64,000 nt of DNA from Amycolatopsis regifaucium. Lineage in GTDB: Bacteria; Actinomycetota; Actinomycetes; Mycobacteriales; Pseudonocardiaceae. The stretch is from assembly GCF_001613935.1 (NCBI RefSeq), contig NZ_LQCI01000050.1:62001-126000 (forward strand). The letters run 5' to 3'. The translations under genes and the position numbers were made by a program. The notes under the pieces are model-generated. The model had not been told where the DNA came from. It did not search any database and was given only the letters and a program-made list of their open reading frames with translations. Position 1 is the first letter of the stretch. The number at the start of each line of letters is the position of its first letter. Below are positions 1 through 9,468 of the stretch, in pieces.

Positions 1-163
1 CGACGAGGTCCTGGTGCACACCCCGGCCGAGTTCGCCGACGAGGTGTCTCAGTCCATTGTGGACAGCATGGCCGAGGCGGCGCGGATGCTGTTCGGTGCC
101 GCCTGCCCCGTCCGGTTCCCGCTGCACATCGCCGCCGTGGACACCTACGCCGATGCGAAGTAA
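1..163 (+). CDS. DNA polymerase family A, C-terminal fragment (gene cut by window start)
   Basis: Reading from base 2 gives 53 residues starting DEVLVHTPAEF and ending at TAA. This matches the end of family-A DNA polymerases, where motif C (HDEV) carries a catalytic aspartate; base 1 would be the last base of the preceding His codon. Actinomycetes carry both a full PolA and a shorter 3'-5' exonuclease/polymerase paralogue. The N-terminus is outside the window, so I cannot choose between them. A family A repeat begins two bases after the stop codon, and hrpA ends convergently about 100 bp further on. Confidence 0.72.
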   Translation, partial: DEVLVHTPAEFADEVSQSIVDSMAEAARMLFGAACPVRFPLHIAAVDTYADAK

Positions 164-165
164 CC

Positions 166-188
166 CGCATTTAGAGGACTGAACGCGG
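166..188. repeat. Family A repeat, single unit
   Basis: A 23-bp unit containing TTTAGAGGACTGAACGC. It is a direct copy of the unit at 252-274 with one mismatch, 63 bp away. It begins two bases after the stop codon of the polymerase fragment. Both units lie in the convergent gap between that gene and hrpA. Confidence 0.8.
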
Positions 189-251
189 ACAGTCGAGGGC
201 GCCGGGGAAACCCACCGGAGGGTCACCAAACCGTGAGCCCCCACGCCAAAA

Positions 252-274
252 CGCATTTAGAGGACTAAACGCGG
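252..274. repeat. Family A repeat, single unit overlapping the hrpA stop
   Basis: A 23-bp unit containing TTTAGAGGACTAAACGC. The last codons of hrpA, read on the minus strand as CGC GTT TAG, lie inside this unit, so the repeat supplies the stop codon. The same arrangement recurs at three other genes in this window. Confidence 0.8.
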
Positions 275-3200
275 GTGGCGGCGTCGTCCAGTGCCTTGAT
301 GACGCGCTTCAGCGAGACGGGGTGCGCGGTACCGAGCGTCTGGGCGAAGAAGCTCACCCGCAGTTCTTCGATCATCCACCGGATCTCCCGCAGCGCGGGT
401 GACGACGTCCCCGGCGGCACCGCGTCGAGCGCCGCCTGATATTCGTTACGCAGCCACACGATGTCGCCGGTGCGCTGGATGTCACGGGTCGGCTCGGTCG
501 GGAGCTTCTCCAGCCGCCGTTCGATCCCCCGCAGGTACCGGACGACGTGCTTCAGCCTGTCCTGCCCGGTTTCGGTCACGAAACCCTTGTGCACCAGGCC
601 GTCCAGCTGTGCCCGGATATCGGCGAGCGAGTCGGCCGGGCCTCGGGTGTCCGCCAGCCGTGTCTCGACGTCGTTGGCCGCGCGCAGGATCTTCTCGACG
701 TCGGTCAGCACGGCGAGCACGCCGGGGTTCAGCCCGGCGCGCACCTTCTCCAGCAGTGCGGCGAAACCGGCCTCGTCCCAGCGCGGGCCGCCGTTGTCGG
801 CCACGAGTTTGTCCACGGCGCAGTCGACACAGTCTTCGAGCAACGCCGCCACGGAACCGTGCGGATTGCGGTTCAGCACGAGCTTCGACGAGTTGCCGAG
901 GTTGCGGGTGATGAACTTCATCGGCGACGGCAGGTTCAGCCGCAGCATCCGCCGCGTGCCCGCCCACATCGACTGTTCCTGCTGCCCCGGCGTGTCCAGC
1001 AGCCGCACCGCGACGGTGCCGCCTTCGTCGACCAGCGCCGGATACGCCTTGACGTCGTGCCCGCGCTGCTTGCTCGCGAACACCTTCGGCAGCTCACCGA
1101 ACGCGGGCGTCGTGAGGCCCTCGCGCTCGATGCTGTCGGCGGCCTTGGAGATCGTCGCGCGCACCTGGCCGCTCAGGTCTCGTTTGAGCGCCTCGATGTC
1201 CTTGCCCTCGGACACCTTCTTGCCGCGGATGTCCACCACGCGGAAGGTCATCTTCAGGTGTTCCGGCACCGCGGACAGCTGCCAGGCGTCGTCGGGGATG
1301 ACCACCCCGCGCAGCGCCTCCAGTTCGTCCGCGACGGCGTGCAGCAGCGGGCCGTCGGCGGGGCCGACCCGCGAGAGGACGAGCTTCGCGTGATCGGGTG
1401 CCGGTACGAAGTTGCGCCGGATCGCCTTGGGCAGCGACTTGATCAGCTGGGTCACCAGTTCTTCGCGCAGGCCGGGGACCTGCCAGTCGAAACCGTCCGC
1501 GGTGACCTGGTTCAGCACCGGCAGCGGGATGTGCACGGTGACGCCGTCCGCGTCCGCGCCCGGCTCGAACTGGTACGTGAGCTTGAAGGTCTGGCTGCCT
1601 TGCGTCCAGAAATCGGGGTAGTCGGCCTCGCGCACGCCGCCCGCGGTCTCGTTGATGAGCATCGTCTTCTCGAAGCTCAACAGGTCGGGCTCGGTGTGCC
1701 GGGCCTTCTTCCACCAGCTGTCGAAATGCCGAGCCGAGACGACGTCGGCCGGGACGCGCTGGTCGTAGAACTCGAAAAGGGTCTCGTCGTCGACCAGGAT
1801 GTCGCGGCGGCGCGCGCGGTTCTCCAGGTCCTCGACCTCTTCCAGCAGCGCGCGGTTCTCGGCGAAGAACTTGTGCCTGGTCTCCCAGTCGCCTTCCACC
1901 AGCGCGTGCCGGATGAACAGTTCGCGGCTCAGTTCCGGGTCGATCCGGCCGTAGTTGACGCGGCGGTCGGCGACCAGCGGGACCCCGTACAGGGTCACCT
2001 TTTCCAGGGCCATCACCGCGCCCTGCTTACGTTCCCAATGCGGCTCGGAGTAGTTCCGCTTGACCACGTGCCCGGCGAGCGGTTCGACCCATTCCGGCTC
2101 GATCCGCGCGTTGACCCGGCCCCACAGGCGCGACGTCTCGACCAGTTCGGCCGACATCACGAACCGCGGCTGCTTCTTGAACAGCGCCGAACCCGGGAAC
2201 ACCGAGAACCGCGCCCCGCGCGCGCCGAGGTAGTCGCCCTTGGCCGGATCCTTGAGGCCGACGTGCGACAGCAACCCGGCGATCAGCGACGTGTGCACCC
2301 GCTGCGGATCGGCCGCGCCACCCGCGTTGAGGGTGATGCCGAGCGGTTTCGCCAGCTGACGCAGCTGGCTGAAGATGTCCTGCCATTCGCGGATGCGCAG
2401 GTAGTTCAGGTACTCGTTGCGGCACAACCGGCGGAACTGATTGGTGGACAACGCCTTCTGCTGCTCGCTGACGTATTCCCACAGGTTCAGGTACGCCAGG
2501 AAGTCGGACGTCTTGTCGGCGAACCGGGCGTGCTGCTCGTCCGCCGCCTGCTGCTTCTCCGCCGGCCGCTCACGGGGGTCCTGAATGGACAGTGCGGCGG
2601 CGATGATCATCACTTCCCGCACGCAGCCGTTGCGTGCGGCCTCCAGCACCATCCGCGCCATCCGCGGGTCGACCGGGAGCAGGGCGAGCTTGCGGCCGGT
2701 TTCGGTGAGCTTCTTGCCGTCCGACATGTCGAAGGCGCCGAGCTCCTGCAGCAACTGGACACCGTCGGTGACCTGGCGGCGATCCGGCGGCTCCACGAAA
2801 GGGAACGCCGCGATGTCGCCGAGGCCGAGCGAGGTCATCTGCAGGATGACCGACGCGAGGTTGGTCCGCAGGATCTCCGGATCGGTGAACTCGGGCCGGG
2901 CGTCGAAATCGTCTTCGGAGTACAGCCGGACGCAGATACCGTCGGAGGTACGGCCACAGCGGCCCTTGCGCTGGTTCGCGGACGCCTGCGAGACCGGCTC
3001 GATCGGCAGGCGCTGGACCTTGGTGCGATGGCTGTAGCGCGAGATCCGCGCGGTGCCGGGGTCGACGACGTACTTGATGCCCGGCACGGTCAGCGACGTC
3101 TCGGCGACGTTCGTGGCGAGGACGACGCGGCGCCCGGTGTGGCGCTGGAACACCCGATGCTGGTCCGACGACGAGAGCCGCGCGTACAGCGGGAGGATCT

Positions 3201-4152
3201 CGGTGTTCCTGAGGTCCATTTTGGACAGTGCGTCCGCGGTGTCGCGGATCTCCCGCTCGCCGGAGAGGAAGACCAGGATGTCGCCCGGCCCCTCGTGCTG
3301 GAGTTCGTCGACGGCGTCGCAGATGGCCTGCGTCTGATCCCGGTCCTGGTCGGCGTCCGGATCATCGGGGTCGATGATCGGCCGGTAGCGGACCTCGACC
3401 GGATACGTCCGGCCGGAGACCTCGACGATCGGCGCGTCGTCGAAGTGCTTGGAGAACCGCTCCGGATCGATCGTCGCCGAGGTGATGATCACCTTGAGAT
3501 CGGGGCGGCGCGGCAGCAGCTGCTTGACGTAGCCGAGGATGAAGTCGATGTTGAGGCTGCGCTCGTGCGCCTCGTCGATGATCAGCGTGTCGTACTGCCG
3601 CAGCATCCGGTCGGTCTGGATCTCGGCGAGCAGGATGCCGTCGGTCATCAGCTTGACCAGCGTGTCCTGGCCGGAGTGGTCGGTGAACCGGACCTTGTAG
3701 CCGACGGCCTCGCCGAGTTCGGTGTTCAGCTCGGAGGCGATCCGGTCGGCGACCGTGCGCGCGGCCAGCCGCCTCGGCTGCGTGTGGCCGATCTGGCCCC
3801 GGATGCCGCGACCGAGTTCGAGACAGATCTTCGGCAGCTGGGTCGTCTTCCCGGAACCGGTCTCCCCCGCGACGATCACCACCTGGTGGTCGCGGATGGC
3901 CTCGGCGATCTCGTCCTTGCGCCGGCTGACGGGCAGCTCTTCGGGATACGAGATCTTCGGGACGTTGTCGCGCCGACGGGTGATCCGCAGTTCGGCGGCC
4001 TCGATGTCCGCCTCGATCTGCGCGACGATGCTCTCGGCGTTCCGCGCTTTCCGGGCACCGTCGAGCCGGCGCCGGAGGCGGTGCTCGTCGCGCGACATCA
4101 GTTCGGGCAGGCGAGCGCGCAGGGCGCCGAGCGGGGAGGGTGTACTGGCCAT
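265..4152 (-). CDS. hrpA: ATP-dependent RNA helicase HrpA (DEAH family)
   Basis: A 1295-residue DEAH-box RNA helicase, the usual size for HrpA. From the chosen start, Walker A GETGSGKT is at about residues 96-103 and Walker B DEAH at 193-196. SATIDPERF and QRKGRCGR motifs follow. Beyond these come the helicase-associated and OB-fold-like regions and the long HrpA C-terminal domain. I chose the ATG beginning MASTPSPLG because the further upstream reading is arginine-rich and runs toward the repeat at 4221. Such helicases remodel RNA in the cytoplasm; in Escherichia coli HrpA acts on stalled ribosomes and mRNA. Its stop codon lies within a family A repeat. The long ORFs on the opposite strand are codon-bias shadows. 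Confidence 0.95.
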   Translation of the reverse strand: MASTPSPLGALRARLPELMSRDEHRLRRRLDGARKARNAESIVAQIEADIEAAELRITRRRDNVPKISYPEELPVSRRKDEIAEAIRDHQVVIVAGETGSGKTTQLPKICLELGRGIRGQIGHTQPRRLAARTVADRIASELNTELGEAVGYKVRFTDHSGQDTLVKLMTDGILLAEIQTDRMLRQYDTLIIDEAHERSLNIDFILGYVKQLLPRRPDLKVIITSATIDPERFSKHFDDAPIVEVSGRTYPVEVRYRPIIDPDDPDADQDRDQTQAICDAVDELQHEGPGDILVFLSGEREIRDTADALSKMDLRNTEILPLYARLSSSDQHRVFQRHTGRRVVLATNVAETSLTVPGIKYVVDPGTARISRYSHRTKVQRLPIEPVSQASANQRKGRCGRTSDGICVRLYSEDDFDARPEFTDPEILRTNLASVILQMTSLGLGDIAAFPFVEPPDRRQVTDGVQLLQELGAFDMSDGKKLTETGRKLALLPVDPRMARMVLEAARNGCVREVMIIAAALSIQDPRERPAEKQQAADEQHARFADKTSDFLAYLNLWEYVSEQQKALSTNQFRRLCRNEYLNYLRIREWQDIFSQLRQLAKPLGITLNAGGAADPQRVHTSLIAGLLSHVGLKDPAKGDYLGARGARFSVFPGSALFKKQPRFVMSAELVETSRLWGRVNARIEPEWVEPLAGHVVKRNYSEPHWERKQGAVMALEKVTLYGVPLVADRRVNYGRIDPELSRELFIRHALVEGDWETRHKFFAENRALLEEVEDLENRARRRDILVDDETLFEFYDQRVPADVVSARHFDSWWKKARHTEPDLLSFEKTMLINETAGGVREADYPDFWTQGSQTFKLTYQFEPGADADGVTVHIPLPVLNQVTADGFDWQVPGLREELVTQLIKSLPKAIRRNFVPAPDHAKLVLSRVGPADGPLLHAVADELEALRGVVIPDDAWQLSAVPEHLKMTFRVVDIRGKKVSEGKDIEALKRDLSGQVRATISKAADSIEREGLTTPAFGELPKVFASKQRGHDVKAYPALVDEGGTVAVRLLDTPGQQEQSMWAGTRRMLRLNLPSPMKFITRNLGNSSKLVLNRNPHGSVAALLEDCVDCAVDKLVADNGGPRWDEAGFAALLEKVRAGLNPGVLAVLTDVEKILRAANDVETRLADTRGPADSLADIRAQLDGLVHKGFVTETGQDRLKHVVRYLRGIERRLEKLPTEPTRDIQRTGDIVWLRNEYQAALDAVPPGTSSPALREIRWMIEELRVSFFAQTLGTAHPVSLKRVIKALDDAATRV

Positions 4153-4220
4153 GACCGGCACCAGGATAGCCGTGGGTGACGAGCACGGCCTCCGAATATC
4201 CCGCACGTCACCACCCACCC

Positions 4221-4289
4221 CCCGCGTTTCGTCCTCTGAACGCGGTAGTTGGCAACGCGAACTACCGCATTCAGAGGACGAAACGCGGG
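4221..4289. repeat. Family A hairpin repeat, two 30-bp arms
   Basis: Two 30-bp arms (4221-4250 and 4260-4289) are inverted copies with one mismatch around a 9-base loop. Both arms carry the TTTCG/CGAAA variant instead of the TTTAG/CTAAA variant seen elsewhere, so the pair stays matched. The repeat lies directly next to the stop codon of the downstream hydroxyacid oxidase (4291) and about 70 bp upstream of the hrpA start. Confidence 0.9.
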
Positions 4290-4290
4290 G

Positions 4291-5454
4291 TCAGGAGCGC
4301 ATGAGGGAGCCCGGGGTGAGGTCGGCGAGCGTGCGGTGGCCGGACAGGCCCATGGTCAGGTCGAGGTCGGCGAGCAGACTCCGCAGCACGTGCCGGGCGC
4401 CTTCCTCCCCCGCGTGCGCCAGGCCGTACACCCACGGCCGCCCCACCAGCACGGCCTTCGCCCCGAGCGCGAGCGCCTTGGCGATGTCGGCGCCGGTGCG
4501 GATGCCCGAGTCGAACAGGACCTCGATCCGGTCGCCGACCGCGCTCACGACCTCCGGGAGCATGTCGAGCGACGCGACGGCGCCGTCGACCTGGCGGCCG
4601 CCGTGGTTGGACACGACGATCCCGTCCATCCCGGCGTCGAGCGCGCGGCGCGCGTCGTCGGGATGCTGGACGCCTTTGAGCACGATCGGGCCGTCCCAGT
4701 GCTCACGCAGGAACGGCAGCCGGTCCCAGGTGCTGTCGGTGCCGGTGATCATCGAGATCCAGCGCAGGATCGCGGTGGGCGGGTCCTCCTCCGGTGTCTT
4801 CTCCAGCAAGCCGCGGAACACCGGGTCGCTGAGCGGGACGCCGAGCCCCTCACCCTTGATGAACGGCAGATACGCGTGGTCGAGGTCGTTCGGGCGCCAC
4901 GCGAGGGTCCAGGTGTCGAGCGTGACCACGAGCGTGGTGAACCCCGCGGCCTTCGCCCGCGCCAGGATGCTCGCGCAGACGTCGTTGTCGGTGGGCCGGT
5001 ACAGCTGGAACCACCGTGGCCCTTCCCCGCTCGCCTCGGCGACGTCCTCGATGCCGGTCGAGGACGCCGTCGACATGATGTAGGGCAGGCCGACCGACGC
5101 CGCGGCCCGCGCGGCCGCCGGTTCGGCGCCCTCGTGCACGATCGACTGGACACCGATCGGTGCCAGCAGCACCGGCGCCGGCATCGGGGTCCCCAGCACG
5201 GTCGTGGACAAGTCGCGTTCGGTCGCGCCGGTGAGCATCCGGGGAACCAGCCGCCAGCGGTCGAACGCCTCGCGGTTGGCGCGCGCGGTGGCGCCCGAAC
5301 CGGCCGAACCGGCGACGTACCAGAACGGCCCCGGCTCCAAGATCTCCCGCGCCGACTCCTCCAGCTTCGTGGCATCGGCAGAGCACGGCGGGAAGGTCCC
5401 GCCGAGCCCCTGCAGGTAGATCTCGTTCTGGTAGCCGCCGAACCGCTCCGTCAC
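4291..5454 (-). CDS. FMN-dependent alpha-hydroxyacid oxidase, lactate 2-monooxygenase-like
   Basis: A 387-residue FMN flavoprotein of the lactate oxidase / glycolate oxidase family. The overall pattern (YENEIY-like N-terminus, PRML.GATERDLS, VTLDTW..AWRP, VLKGVQHPDDARRALD, SNHGGRQVDG, LFDSGIRTGAD) closely follows mycobacterial lactate 2-monooxygenase. The active-site His of SNHGGRQ is near residue 284. Such enzymes oxidise L-lactate or related 2-hydroxyacids in the cytoplasm, producing pyruvate and peroxide, or acetate in the monooxygenase. Sequence alone does not settle which product is released. The gene lies 13 bp downstream of the antiporter on the same strand, so the two may be co-transcribed. 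Confidence 0.85.
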   Translation of the reverse strand: MTERFGGYQNEIYLQGLGGTFPPCSADATKLEESAREILEPGPFWYVAGSAGSGATARANREAFDRWRLVPRMLTGATERDLSTTVLGTPMPAPVLLAPIGVQSIVHEGAEPAAARAAASVGLPYIMSTASSTGIEDVAEASGEGPRWFQLYRPTDNDVCASILARAKAAGFTTLVVTLDTWTLAWRPNDLDHAYLPFIKGEGLGVPLSDPVFRGLLEKTPEEDPPTAILRWISMITGTDSTWDRLPFLREHWDGPIVLKGVQHPDDARRALDAGMDGIVVSNHGGRQVDGAVASLDMLPEVVSAVGDRIEVLFDSGIRTGADIAKALALGAKAVLVGRPWVYGLAHAGEEGARHVLRSLLADLDLTMGLSGHRTLADLTPGSLMRS

Positions 5455-5467
5455 CCAGGCCTCCTCG

Positions 5468-6676
5468 TCACTCCACCCGGGCCGGCTCGTCGCGGCGGGG
5501 CGAGCCTCGGACGATACCCGCCGGTAGCAACCAGGTGAGTTTCTCCGAGCGGATGACCGCGACTGGACCGATCACGGCCAGCAGCAGCACGTAGCCCGCG
5601 ACGAACGGCGCGACCCGCGAGTCCAGTCCGGCCGCCGTCGCCATCGCGGCGAGCACCAGGGAGAACTCACCCCTGGTGAGCACGGTCAGCCCGATGTTGA
5701 CCCCGGCCTGGCGGTCGAACCCGTGCAGCCGCGCGGCCAGCGTGCCCGCGCCCAGGTTGACCACGATCGTCAGCGCCACCGCGATCAGCACCGGCACGAC
5801 CACCGAACCGACCGCGTTCGGGTCGATGCTGAGCCCGAAGATGAAGAAGAACAGCGCGCCGAACGCGTCCCGCAGCGGGAGCACCAGTTTGTGGATCCGC
5901 GGCGCGACCTTCGAGCCGCCGAGCATCATGCCGACCATGAACGCGCCGATGGCGTCGGACACCCCGACCTCCTCGGCGACGGCCGCACCCATGACGGCGA
6001 CACCGACGAAGCAGACGGTCAGCAGTTCGTCGTCGGCCGAACCGAACAGCTTCGACACCACGCGGCCACCCCAGCGGGCGAGCGCGGCCATCACGATCAG
6101 GAAGGCGAAGGCCTTGCCGAAGTCGGCCATGGCCGACCCGAAACTCCCGGCTCCGGACAACACCGGCTGCAGCAACGCCAGGTACAGCGCGAGGAACAGG
6201 TCCTCGATCACGATGATGCCCATGATCAGCCGGGATTCGGGGTTGTTCATCCGGCGCGATTCGAGCAGGAGTTTGGTGACGATCGCCGACGACGAGATCC
6301 CGATGGCACCGGCGATGACGAGCGCTTCCCTGGTTCCCCAGCCCAGCAGGAAACCGAAGGCGAGCCCGCCGCCGATGTTGAGGACCAGGTAGCTCAGTCC
6401 GGACCAGACGAGTTTGCGCCCGCCCTTGGCGAGGTCGTCGAGCGAGAACTCGAGGCCGAGGTAGAACAGCAGGAAGACGAGGCCGAGCCCGGCGAGCACA
6501 CCGAGCTCACTGGGATCGTCCACAAGGGACAGTCCGGGGGTGTTGGGGCCGAAGACGAAACCGGCCAGCATGAACAGGGGGATGGTCGGCAGCCCGATAC
6601 GGGCGCCCGCTCTGGCGATGACGCCGGCGGCGAGGAACGCCCCGCCGACGGCCAGCAGGGCATGACCGGAACTCAT
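5468..6676 (-). CDS. Cation:proton antiporter, CPA2 / KefB type
   Basis: A 402-residue integral membrane protein with about 12 hydrophobic segments. It has the Na+/H+ exchanger fold pattern: LPTIPLFMLAGFVFGP near the N-terminus, LGLEFSLDDL, and AIGISSSAIVTKLLLE. The last of these is typical of the CPA2 core helix. It lacks a C-terminal TrkA-N domain and is therefore shorter than E. coli KefB/KefC. The expected role is K+ or Na+ efflux in exchange for protons at the plasma membrane; the ion cannot be read from sequence. It probably forms a small transcription unit with the hydroxyacid oxidase that follows it. Confidence 0.85.
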   Translation of the reverse strand: MSSGHALLAVGGAFLAAGVIARAGARIGLPTIPLFMLAGFVFGPNTPGLSLVDDPSELGVLAGLGLVFLLFYLGLEFSLDDLAKGGRKLVWSGLSYLVLNIGGGLAFGFLLGWGTREALVIAGAIGISSSAIVTKLLLESRRMNNPESRLIMGIIVIEDLFLALYLALLQPVLSGAGSFGSAMADFGKAFAFLIVMAALARWGGRVVSKLFGSADDELLTVCFVGVAVMGAAVAEEVGVSDAIGAFMVGMMLGGSKVAPRIHKLVLPLRDAFGALFFFIFGLSIDPNAVGSVVVPVLIAVALTIVVNLGAGTLAARLHGFDRQAGVNIGLTVLTRGEFSLVLAAMATAAGLDSRVAPFVAGYVLLLAVIGPVAVIRSEKLTWLLPAGIVRGSPRRDEPARVE

Positions 6677-6718
6677 GGAGACCTCCGATGGTGGCTGATT
6701 CGGGACGCTGGGACCGGA

Positions 6719-7045
6719 TCAGCGCGGAGGCGCCCGCGCGGCGGCGTGGGGCAGCGCGCGGGTGACGAGGACGGATTCGCCCGGCTCGGGAGCGGGTCCG
6801 GCGTCGGAGAGGTCGGCGGTCGCCGTTTCGGCGGGCACGTCGACGAGGGGAACGACTTGCGCGCCGTGGAAGGCGGGCAGCGGATGGGTCGCGAAGACGG
6901 CGACCGGATCGTCCTGCGTGAAGCCCTTGTTCCCCAGGACGCCGTGCCCAGGGGGAACAGTCGGCGTGACGAAGGCGAAGACGAGCAAGATCAAGAGAAA
7001 GAAGACGGAACGGTGCCGCGGAGCGGGGGCACGGTTCGGCGTCAT
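6719..7045 (-). CDS. Small secreted or membrane-anchored hypothetical protein
   Basis: A 108-residue protein that I do not recognise. The N-terminus has several basic residues (RAPAPRHR) followed by a single hydrophobic stretch at about residues 14-28, consistent with a signal peptide or membrane anchor. The rest is rich in Pro, Ala and Val with no motif. It lies 42 bp upstream of the antiporter on the same strand and downstream of the APC permease, so it could be co-transcribed with either. It is supported by the plausible export signal and tidy spacing, but not by any known family. Confidence 0.5.
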   Translation of the reverse strand: MTPNRAPAPRHRSVFFLLILLVFAFVTPTVPPGHGVLGNKGFTQDDPVAVFATHPLPAFHGAQVVPLVDVPAETATADLSDAGPAPEPGESVLVTRALPHAAARAPPR

Positions 7046-7115
7046 CTCGCCGCTACTTTACCAGTCCTTTATAGACAAATCGACGAGGGATCCGGCACGG
7101 GACACGCCACAGCGT

Positions 7116-8606
7116 CTACTTAGGATGGTGACCGGACCTCAGCGCGGCGGGGCCGCGTGCGTCTTCCCCTTCTTCGAGCGGGCCGCCGATCCCGGCGTAG
7201 GTTTCGGGATCCCGCGTCCGCAGCACTTCCGCGCGCAGGAAACCCACCAAGGCCGCGAGGACCACCAGCCCCGGCAGCCCCCAGCGCAGCAGGAACGACC
7301 CGGCCGGGCCGAGCAGCAGGTCGAAGTTGAGCAGGATCAAGGCGAGGACGGCCGACAGCGCGAGCATCGCCAACCCGGGCGCGATCCAGCGGCGCCAGGC
7401 GTTTTCGGCCTGACGACGCCGTTTGAAAAAGCCGATCACCGACAGCGAGACGGCGATCATGATCACCACGGCACCCGTCGACGCCGTCGCGCCGAGCCAG
7501 GTGAACAGTTCGGTGACCGGATCGCGTTCGGCGAGCGCGAACGCGGCCACCACCACCAGCGCCAGCGCGGTCTGGGTGAGCGAACCGGCCACCGGCGCGC
7601 CGGTGCGCTTGCTCGTCTTGGCGAGCGAGCGCGGCAACAACCCTTCCCGGCCCAGCGCGAAGAAATACCGCGCGACGGCGTTGTGGAAGCTCAGCAGTGC
7701 CGCGCACTGACCGGTCACGAACAGCGTGTAGGCGACGTCGGAGAACGTTTCGCCGAGATGCCCGCCCGCCAGGTTGAACAGCAGATCCGGGCCCTGCGCG
7801 GACGCGGTGGTGACGATGACGTCCGGTCCGGCGCCCACGGCCAGCGCGAGCGACGACACGACGTAGAGCACCGCCGTGAGACCGATCGCCGCGAACGTCG
7901 CCCGGCCGACGGTGCGGCTGGGTTCGCGCGTCTCCTCGCCGTAGGTCGCCGCGCCCTCGAAGCCGATGAACGCGGCGGCGGAGAACGCGAACACCGCGCC
8001 TACTCCCGTGGTGAACAGGCTCGCCGGTTCGAGCGGCACCCAGGAAACGCTGCCACCGGCCGGATTCGCGAACAGCGTGACGTCGACGACGGTGAGGACG
8101 GCGACCTCCAGGCACAGGGCCACCCCGAGCACCTTGGCGTTGAGATCGACCCGCAGCACGCCCAGCGCGCCGACGATCACCACCATCATCAGCGCGCACA
8201 GCCACCACGGTGGCGGCGAGCCGGTGAGCGTCCCCAGCCAGGTCGACACGGACCAGCCGAACAGGCCGTAGACACTGATCTGGATGGCGTTGTAGGTGAT
8301 CAGCGTCACGAACGCGATCCCGGCGCCGCTCGATTTGCCGACCCCGTTGGCGACGTAGGGATAGAAGGCGCCGGCGTTGATGATGTAGCGGCTCATCGCC
8401 GCGTAGCCGACGGCGAACAGGGCCAGGATCGGCGCCAGCAGGAGGAACGAGAGCGGCACGCCGACACTGCCGGTGACCGCGAAGTTCGTCGGGACGCCGC
8501 CCGCGATGGCGAACAGCGGGCCCGCCGCGGCCACCACGAAGAAGACGATCTGTGCGGCTCCGAGCCGTCGCCGACCGAGACCGCGCCGCGGTCTTTGCGT
8601 ACCCAT
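7116..8606 (-). CDS. APC-family amino acid permease
   Basis: A 496-residue polytopic membrane protein with about 12 predicted membrane segments. The first segment (IVFFVVAAAGPLFAIAGG) and the internal GFEGAATYGEE, which resembles the helix 6 GFE motif, are typical of the amino acid-polyamine-organocation superfamily. The expected role is uptake of amino acids or amines across the plasma membrane; the substrate is unknown. The C-terminal tail is hydrophilic and acidic. It is transcribed divergently from the GOLPH3-like gene, and the roughly 190 bp between them must carry both promoters. Confidence 0.85.
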   Translation of the reverse strand: MGTQRPRRGLGRRRLGAAQIVFFVVAAAGPLFAIAGGVPTNFAVTGSVGVPLSFLLLAPILALFAVGYAAMSRYIINAGAFYPYVANGVGKSSGAGIAFVTLITYNAIQISVYGLFGWSVSTWLGTLTGSPPPWWLCALMMVVIVGALGVLRVDLNAKVLGVALCLEVAVLTVVDVTLFANPAGGSVSWVPLEPASLFTTGVGAVFAFSAAAFIGFEGAATYGEETREPSRTVGRATFAAIGLTAVLYVVSSLALAVGAGPDVIVTTASAQGPDLLFNLAGGHLGETFSDVAYTLFVTGQCAALLSFHNAVARYFFALGREGLLPRSLAKTSKRTGAPVAGSLTQTALALVVVAAFALAERDPVTELFTWLGATASTGAVVIMIAVSLSVIGFFKRRRQAENAWRRWIAPGLAMLALSAVLALILLNFDLLLGPAGSFLLRWGLPGLVVLAALVGFLRAEVLRTRDPETYAGIGGPLEEGEDARGPAALRSGHHPK

Positions 8607-8797
8607 GAACCCGTCCCCCCGGACGTCGGTTTGGCGGCGAACGCGTCGATACGCGTTCTTGATCTTGCGAGAGCCATCCCACCCTAGGGCCGGGCACCCC
8701 GGCGAGGTACGTCCGTTCAGGCTAAAAACGGACCTCGGGTCGCGACGGCGGGGCGACTACCGCTACTTTGGCCGTCCGCACTACGACGCCGGGGGGC

Positions 8798-9448
8798 ATG
8801 CCATTCATGCGTCGGCTGACCTTGGTCGATTCTTTGTTCTTCCTCGCCCACGACGAGTTCACCGGAAAGCCCGCGCTCCGCCGCACCGGACTCGGCATCG
8901 GAATGGCCGGTTCCGCGCTCTGCGATCTCCTGCTCGCCGAGCGGATCACCGTGGAACGCAAGCGAATCCGGCCGCTGTCCCGCCGCGGCCTCGCCCACCC
9001 CGCGCTGGATCGGGTGTTCTCGGAAATCCGCGGTGAGCGGGAGTCCCACACCGTGCGGGAGTGGGTCGACCACCTTCGCCACGATCTCGGGGAAATGGTC
9101 GCGGGCAATCTACTCGCCGCGGGTGTGGTCACCCGCGAGACCGAACGGGTGCTGATGCGGAAAATTCACCGGTACCCGCCGCGGGATCTGTTGATGTCGA
9201 CCGCCGCGCGCAGCAAGGCCAGAGCCGCCGTACTCGGCACCGAACAGCCGGATCCGCATTCCGTGTGCCTGGCGCTGCTGGCCTGGACGGTCGGTCTCGA
9301 CGACCTCTGCGAACCGGAACTCGACCGCGCCGGGCTGCGCACCTGGGCCGAGGCCACCCACCGGGAACTCCCCCGCGCGCTGGCCGACCTGATCTCGGGC
9401 GTCGACGCCGTCTGCGCCGCCATCGTCTACACCGGCGACCGGCGCTGA
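8798..9448 (+). CDS. GOLPH3/VPS74 (GPP34) family protein
   Basis: A 216-residue soluble helical protein. The N-terminal pattern LTLVDSLFFLAHDEFTGKP is characteristic of the GPP34 (GOLPH3) family, which in eukaryotes binds phosphoinositides at the Golgi. Bacterial members are common in actinomycetes, usually of unknown function. The start is uncertain: ATG at 8798 or the ATG at 8807 (MRRLTLVD), both preceded by a G-rich stretch. The gene precedes an enoyl-reductase-like gene with a 20-bp gap, so an operon is likely. Confidence 0.8.
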   Translation: MPFMRRLTLVDSLFFLAHDEFTGKPALRRTGLGIGMAGSALCDLLLAERITVERKRIRPLSRRGLAHPALDRVFSEIRGERESHTVREWVDHLRHDLGEMVAGNLLAAGVVTRETERVLMRKIHRYPPRDLLMSTAARSKARAAVLGTEQPDPHSVCLALLAWTVGLDDLCEPELDRAGLRTWAEATHRELPRALADLISGVDAVCAAIVYTGDRR

Positions 9449-9468
9449 CCGGCGGTAGCCTTGGCGCC

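Noticed and set aside
547..4179. A 1210-residue plus-strand open frame across hrpA
   Set aside because: It lies wholly antisense to a clear HrpA helicase and its translation is rich in Arg, Gly, Asp and Val without motifs, as expected from high third-position GC.
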